64,000 nt of DNA from Scolanthus callimorphus (Eukaryota > Cnidaria > Anthozoa > Actiniaria > Edwardsiidae), in assembly GCA_033964015.1 (NCBI GenBank), contig CM066919.1, forward strand, positions 24,623,204 through 24,687,203, given 5' to 3'. Below, one piece after another: positions 59,496-64,000 of the stretch. How positions within the stretch are numbered: the stretch's first letter is position 1; each line of letters starts with the position of its first letter. Below the pieces are notes generated by a model. That model saw only the letters and a program-made list of their open reading frames with translations. It did no database searches and was not told where the DNA came from. The position numbers and the translations under genes were made by a program.

Positions 59496-59879
59496 TTAAA
59501 CGCGGCACATAAGAACCTGAAAATATAGAATCTGTGAGGCTAAATTCACCCATTCAAGGCACCAATTGTATAAGAATGCTACAGTAGACATATAAGAAAT
59601 TCTTTAGTAGGTTCTTATACGCTGATTTTAATGTAATCAATCAGGGGGTCAGAATGTCAGAGAGATGGTGGAGCAAAATTTCATTCCGTCCCAATTTATT
59701 GAATCGAAAACCACCGTTTACGTTTATTTGGCCTTCCCATAATGCACTGCTTTGTTTTTGTTCACTTGATTCATTACATCAGAAACTCTGAATAATGCAA
59801 AGGAATTGTCAGTCTGACTCAGTACGCCGCTAGGATAACAAAATGGCTGCTGACTAACGCTCTTCAATGCGTTAATATC

Positions 59880-60038
59880 GTTTATTATATAGACTATAGT
59901 GTTTTAGTTTTATCAGGATTTCGGCCACTGAGAAATATCGTAATTCGCACGTGTGAAAAATTACGATAATTCATCCAATCGAAAAATTTTCACCAAAATA
60001 GTATTGAACATGTTATTGACCATGTTTATATAATAAAC
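59880..60038. mobile_element. Small fold-back element with GTTTATTATATA termini
   Basis: GTTTATTATATAGAC and GTTTATATAATAAAC are inverted (14/15). The interior contains the hairpin ATCGTAATT / AATTACGAT around CGCACGTGTG. The termini resemble those of the nested element at 41088-41448, so the two may be related. Confidence 0.65.
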
Positions 60039-60435
60039 AGAATCAGAATCGTGTTCAAATTCCATAGAATAATAATGATAATTTATTGACTTCTAGTGCG
60101 CGACCTGCATTGAATATGCTCACGCGCGCATTAAAATGACTAAGTGAGAATGAGAAATATCTCCGCTCGCCCAGAGGACCTCGTTTCAGGATGCTCTTTG
60201 AAGTGTTATTCATTCTATTGCTATTTGGAATAAATGTGATGCTCATGATATACTGGTATTCGAGGTATGACAGGAATGTGAAGTCAGAAAAGCTAGCAGT
60301 AGTGCCCCTCATTCTGGGAACACTTTTTTTTAAACTTGTATAAACAACAGGAAGACTTTGTACCAAGTATGCTTATTTTCTCTAAAGGAAACCATGCATA
60401 ATAGAGTGAATTTAGTTGAGTGTTGAAAACTAAGC

Positions 60436-61090
60436 GCAAAGTAAATACACTTAGCCAATCAGAAACGAAACCCATTCAACAGCTGACCAATCAGGGGCGA
60501 AGTAAATACACTTAGCCAATCAGAAACGAAACAAGTTCATAAAACTGACCAATCAGGGGACGATGTAAGTACACTTAGCCAATCAGAAACGAAACAAGTT
60601 CAACAACTGACCAATCAGGGGACGAAGTAAATACACTTAGCCAATCAGAAACGAAACTAGTTCAACAACTGACCAATCAGGGGACGATGTAAGTATACTT
60701 AGCCAATCAGAAACGAAACAAGTTCAACAACTGACCAATCAGGGGACGAAGTAAATACACTTAGCCAATCAGAAACGAAACAAATTCAACAACTGACCAA
60801 TCAGGGGACGATGTAAGTACACTTAACCAATCAGAAACGAAACAAGTTCAACAACTGACCAATCAGGGGACGATGTAAGTACACTTAGCAAATCAGAAAC
60901 GAGACAAGTTCAACAACTGACCAATCAGGGGACGATGTAAGTACACTTAGCCAATCAGAAACGAAATAAGTTCAACAACTGACCAATCAGGGGACGAAGT
61001 AAATACACTTAGCCAATCAGAAACAAAACAAGTTCAACAACTGACCAATCAGGGGACGAAGTAAATATACTTAGCCAATCAGAAACAAAA
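60436..61090. repeat. Satellite: eleven 62-bp units, each with two CCAATCAG boxes
   Basis: TTAGCCAATCAGAAAC starts at 60451, 60512, 60575, 60637, 60699, 60761, 60823, 60885, 60947, 61009 and 61071; all but the first two intervals are exactly 62 bp. The second box is CTGACCAATCAGGGGACGA. Two further diverged AATCAG-TGCAGGATTCGTGATAGTA units follow at about 61105 and 61180. Confidence 0.97.
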
Positions 61091-61199
61091 TGGAAAAGTG
61101 AACTAATCAGACTGCAGGATTCGTGATAGTATGCTTGTGGGTTTCTACTAATACTTGATAGATAGTGAGTAGGGGAGCCAATCAGATTGCAGGATTCGT

Positions 61200-62287
61200 G
61201 ATAGTACGCAAGTAGCTAGGGGCAAGTGTTAAGGTCAGAGTTTTAAGCATTTTAAGAGAGTTCATTTAATTTTTTTCACATTTTTGCCCAATAGTTATTT
61301 AATCTTTCTAGACATCCTTCGCATTTTATCTTTTTGTCATAATCTATTGAAATACTACTTAAATAGAGAAAATATTTTGACCTTCAAAGGAAATTAAATT
61401 ACAGATTTGAATCAATTCAGATTACGAATTCGTAGCCCAGGGGTGCGGACCAAAACGATAACAGTACACCAGACACTATTTTATATATAGCGTTCTTTCC
61501 AAAAATAATCATAACAAATCCAAGGTAATCATTAAATTATCAATAATTGGAGGGAGTCTCTATTAAAAAAATTCGTAGGGATAACTTACTTGATTTTATT
61601 TAAAGGTTTCATAGTTCCAAAAAGATCATCCCCTAGAACCCCTAGACGTTTTGCTAAGCTGTTGTCTTGGGAAGGAAATGCGGCTGTTGTCGTAATTTTG
61701 TGTCATTGAGGGGAGTAGCTAGAATGTGGCAGCTTGTTACGTGCTAGCCAAAAATCTACCTGAAATCGGACTTGTAGCAATTGCGGCACAGTTCCAATAG
61801 TCTAAATCCTCACCAGAAACTTCGCATAAAATGTATTTGAAAGCGCATTTTTTCGAGTTATACTTTTGAAATATCCTTCTATCTTCTAGTTTTTATTCAT
61901 CGATGGCTTACTTAGGGTCGACGATCGTGATTTTTTTTAGTAAGAATATGAAATGTATTTAAGTTGATTGTGCTTCTGCTAATCAGTTGAGGTAAAAGTA
62001 TAAAACCCTTTATATTACGATACATATAATTTCAACTTGTGAAGTCTTGTGACAATTTTTAGTACTGTTAAACTTGCTAAGTTTACCGACAAGTATTAGA
62101 ACAATTCTTATTTTGAGTTTTGATTCTTATTGTGAGTTTTGCGGATAATGGACCCTTTTCCAAAATGGCCGCCGCAAATTCACATGTCCTAAAAATTAAA
62201 CTGACTGAAAATCAAATACTGGTACTAGAAAGAGTATCCTCACATTAGTAATACTTTAAGTTTTCGTTATGCCAAATGCCATGTCGG
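61200..62287. other. Intergenic sequence, no gene recognised
   Basis: No supported feature. Confidence 0.45.
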
Positions 62288-62410
62288 CTGAGAAAGCAGA
62301 GTTTGAAAGTTGAAAATTTTACAGAGATTTGTATGACTGCGGGTATGCGTCATACCCCCAGTCATACAAACGTCTGTAAATTTTCAAATTTTCAACGTTC
62401 GTTTTCTCGG
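62288..62410. repeat. Long imperfect hairpin with a three-base loop
   Basis: 62288-62347 pairs with 62351-62410 around CGT. TTTGTATGACTGCGGGTATG on the left matches CATACCCCCAGTCATACAAA on the right with one mismatch. The stem continues through TACAGA, AAATTTTCAA and TGAGAAA / TTTCTCGG with small bulges. Confidence 0.85.
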
Positions 62411-63137
62411 AAGATATTGGATATAATGCAGCGAGATTTTGTAGTTTTACTAAAGTGATGATGTGTGTTCTCTGGTCTTCATTTTTAACAAAAATCACCA
62501 TTTCAATTTTCGGCGGTCATTTTGAATAAGCGTCTATTTGTCCATTAGCAGTCATTGCACATTTTGTTGTTCGGACGAGGATCGTAAACGGTTGGCATTA
62601 CTTATGATAAGTAACAATATATTAAAATTCAATTCACAAGTTGAGGTTAATTTTTGAAAATTAACTATTAGAGACAATGTTACAATACCTGTCATGCTTT
62701 AAAGTTTGCACCGAAGCGAACCTTTTTGCTATTACTAACAAAACAACTTTCTCTTCCCCTAAAAAAAATAACTCCCAATCTATAGATACATCTGAACAGT
62801 GCATATGAAAAGTTTATTACTAGAGATGACATCAATAGTTCGAGGCCTGACGGAAGCTGCCCCGGAGTTCGTGTACACAGGTGGTAGTGCTTTGAGCAAG
62901 GTTACACTGAGTGACGCGGGTCTGTGTGTACCACAAGAGGAAATGACATGTAGCGCCTTTCCGTTTCTGAGCTCCTCCTCAAGGCTTTCAGTCGTCAATA
63001 TTTTCTTTTAAGGTTTGCCGCGGGGCGCATAAAGGCAAACTCCAAATAGAAATTGATTCAATGTCTACGTCTAAAACATTTTTGTACTTCAAGGCCGGAC
63101 GCTACCGACGTTAAACAATTCCAAGTGATGGGATTTG
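62411..63137. other. Intergenic sequence, no gene recognised
   Basis: Two overlapping short frames on opposite strands at 62780-63011 without recognisable motifs. Confidence 0.45.
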
Positions 63138-63960
63138 TCAATATTTTTTCACGATATGTAGATGGATTTTGGAAATTCTCAAGTAGTCACACTCAGGTTG
63201 CACCTATCACTTAGGTTGAATGTTTGATTTTCTTTCTCTTTTGTTTTTCTTTTTCTTTTCTTTTATCCTTTCGAAAACTTGGTAGGATTGCATAGTGATA
63301 AGTATTTTGTCAATATTTTTTCACGATATGTAGATGGATTTTTTAAAAATTTGAAAATTTTGCGCCTATCACTTAGGCTGAATGTTTGATTTTCTTCCCC
63401 TTTTCTTTTTCTTTTATCCTTTCGTCAACTTGGTAGGATTGCATAGTGATAAGTATTTTGTCAATATTTTTTCATGACATGTAGATGTTTTTTTTGAAAA
63501 TTTGAAAATTTTGCGGCTACCACTTGGCTGAATGTTTGATTTTCTTCCCCTTTTCTTTTTCTTTTATCCTTTCGTCAACTTGGTAGGATTGCATAGTGAT
63601 AAGTATTTTGTCAAGATTTTTTCACGATATGTAGATGGATTTTTTAAAAATTTGAAAATTTTGCGCCTATCACTTAGGCTGAATGTTTGGTTTTCTTCCC
63701 CTTTTCTTTTTCTTTTATCCTTTCGTCAACTTGGTAGGATTGCATAGTGATAAGTATTTTGTCAATATTTTTCCACGATATGTAGATGGATGTTTGGAAA
63801 TTTTCAAGTGGTCACTCTCAGATCGCAGTTACACCTTTCACTTAGGCTGAATGTTTGATTTTCTTTCCCTTTTCTTTTTCTTTTTCATTTTTCGCTATCC
63901 ATCAACTTTGTAGGATTGCATCGTGATAATTGTTGTCTTTCTGAAACGACTATAAAGCAT
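63138..63960. repeat. Tandem repeat, about 150-168 bp units, five copies
   Basis: GAATGTTTGATTTTCTTYCC occurs at 63218, 63380, 63530, 63681 and 63849. Each unit has ACGATATGTAGATGGAT, CCTATCACTTAGGCTG, a C/T-rich tract and AACTTGGTAGGATTGCATAG. The central units are most alike. Confidence 0.93.
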
Positions 63961-64000
63961 TTTTGTTTTTCATTTTCTGCTTTTAAAGTTGTTTTACAGG

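Overview
This is animal (metazoan) nuclear DNA. The introns are GT-AG, the histone mRNAs end in the animal histone stem-loop, there is one intron-rich RNA-binding protein gene, and the rest is AT-rich intergenic sequence full of small DNA transposons and tandem repeats. A marine invertebrate, most likely an anthozoan cnidarian (coral or sea anemone), fits best. That assignment is inference from the repeat style and the FET/histone sequences and has not been tested by a search.

Layout. 1-1.7 kb: intergenic, with one striking inverted-repeat element (922-1254). 1.7-3.4 kb: a divergent pair of replication-dependent histone genes, H4 (minus) and H3.2-type (plus). They share a promoter region that contains a diverged 350-bp duplication, and each ends in a canonical histone 3' stem-loop. 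3.8-4.1 kb: a PIF/Harbinger-like MITE. 4.6-20.5 kb: a complete FET-family gene (FUS/EWSR1/TAF15/cabeza type). Its 12 coding exons give a continuous 452-residue reading frame: QGSY prion-like domain, RGG, RRM, RGG, RanBP2 zinc finger, RGG and a C-terminal PY nuclear localisation signal. Its introns hold at least seven small mobile elements.

20.5-26.6 kb: intergenic, with a TTAA-flanked MITE, a 212-bp duplication and an exact 9 x 45 bp minisatellite. 26.6-32.8 kb: a complete-length BEL/Pao LTR retrotransposon on the minus strand. It has 420/421-bp LTRs differing by one base and a perfect 5-bp target duplication, but its reverse transcriptase region carries two frame breaks and no visible YxDD box. 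32.8-64 kb: I recognise no conserved gene. The stretch is dense in repeats: tandem arrays at 33.1, 48.4, 56.1, 60.4 and 63.1 kb, fold-back elements at 40.5-41.9 kb, a 1.2-kb element with perfect 49-bp terminal repeats at 42.3-43.5 kb, nested inverted repeats at 50.5 kb and a long hairpin at 62.3 kb. It also holds a few isolated exon-like segments with good splice sites, offered as candidates only.

The two functional loci are independent housekeeping genes: S-phase nucleosome supply (H3/H4), and co-transcriptional RNA binding and splicing (FET). I see no operon-like or defence-like system. The most interesting material is the transposon and repeat biology and the modular exon structure of the FET gene.
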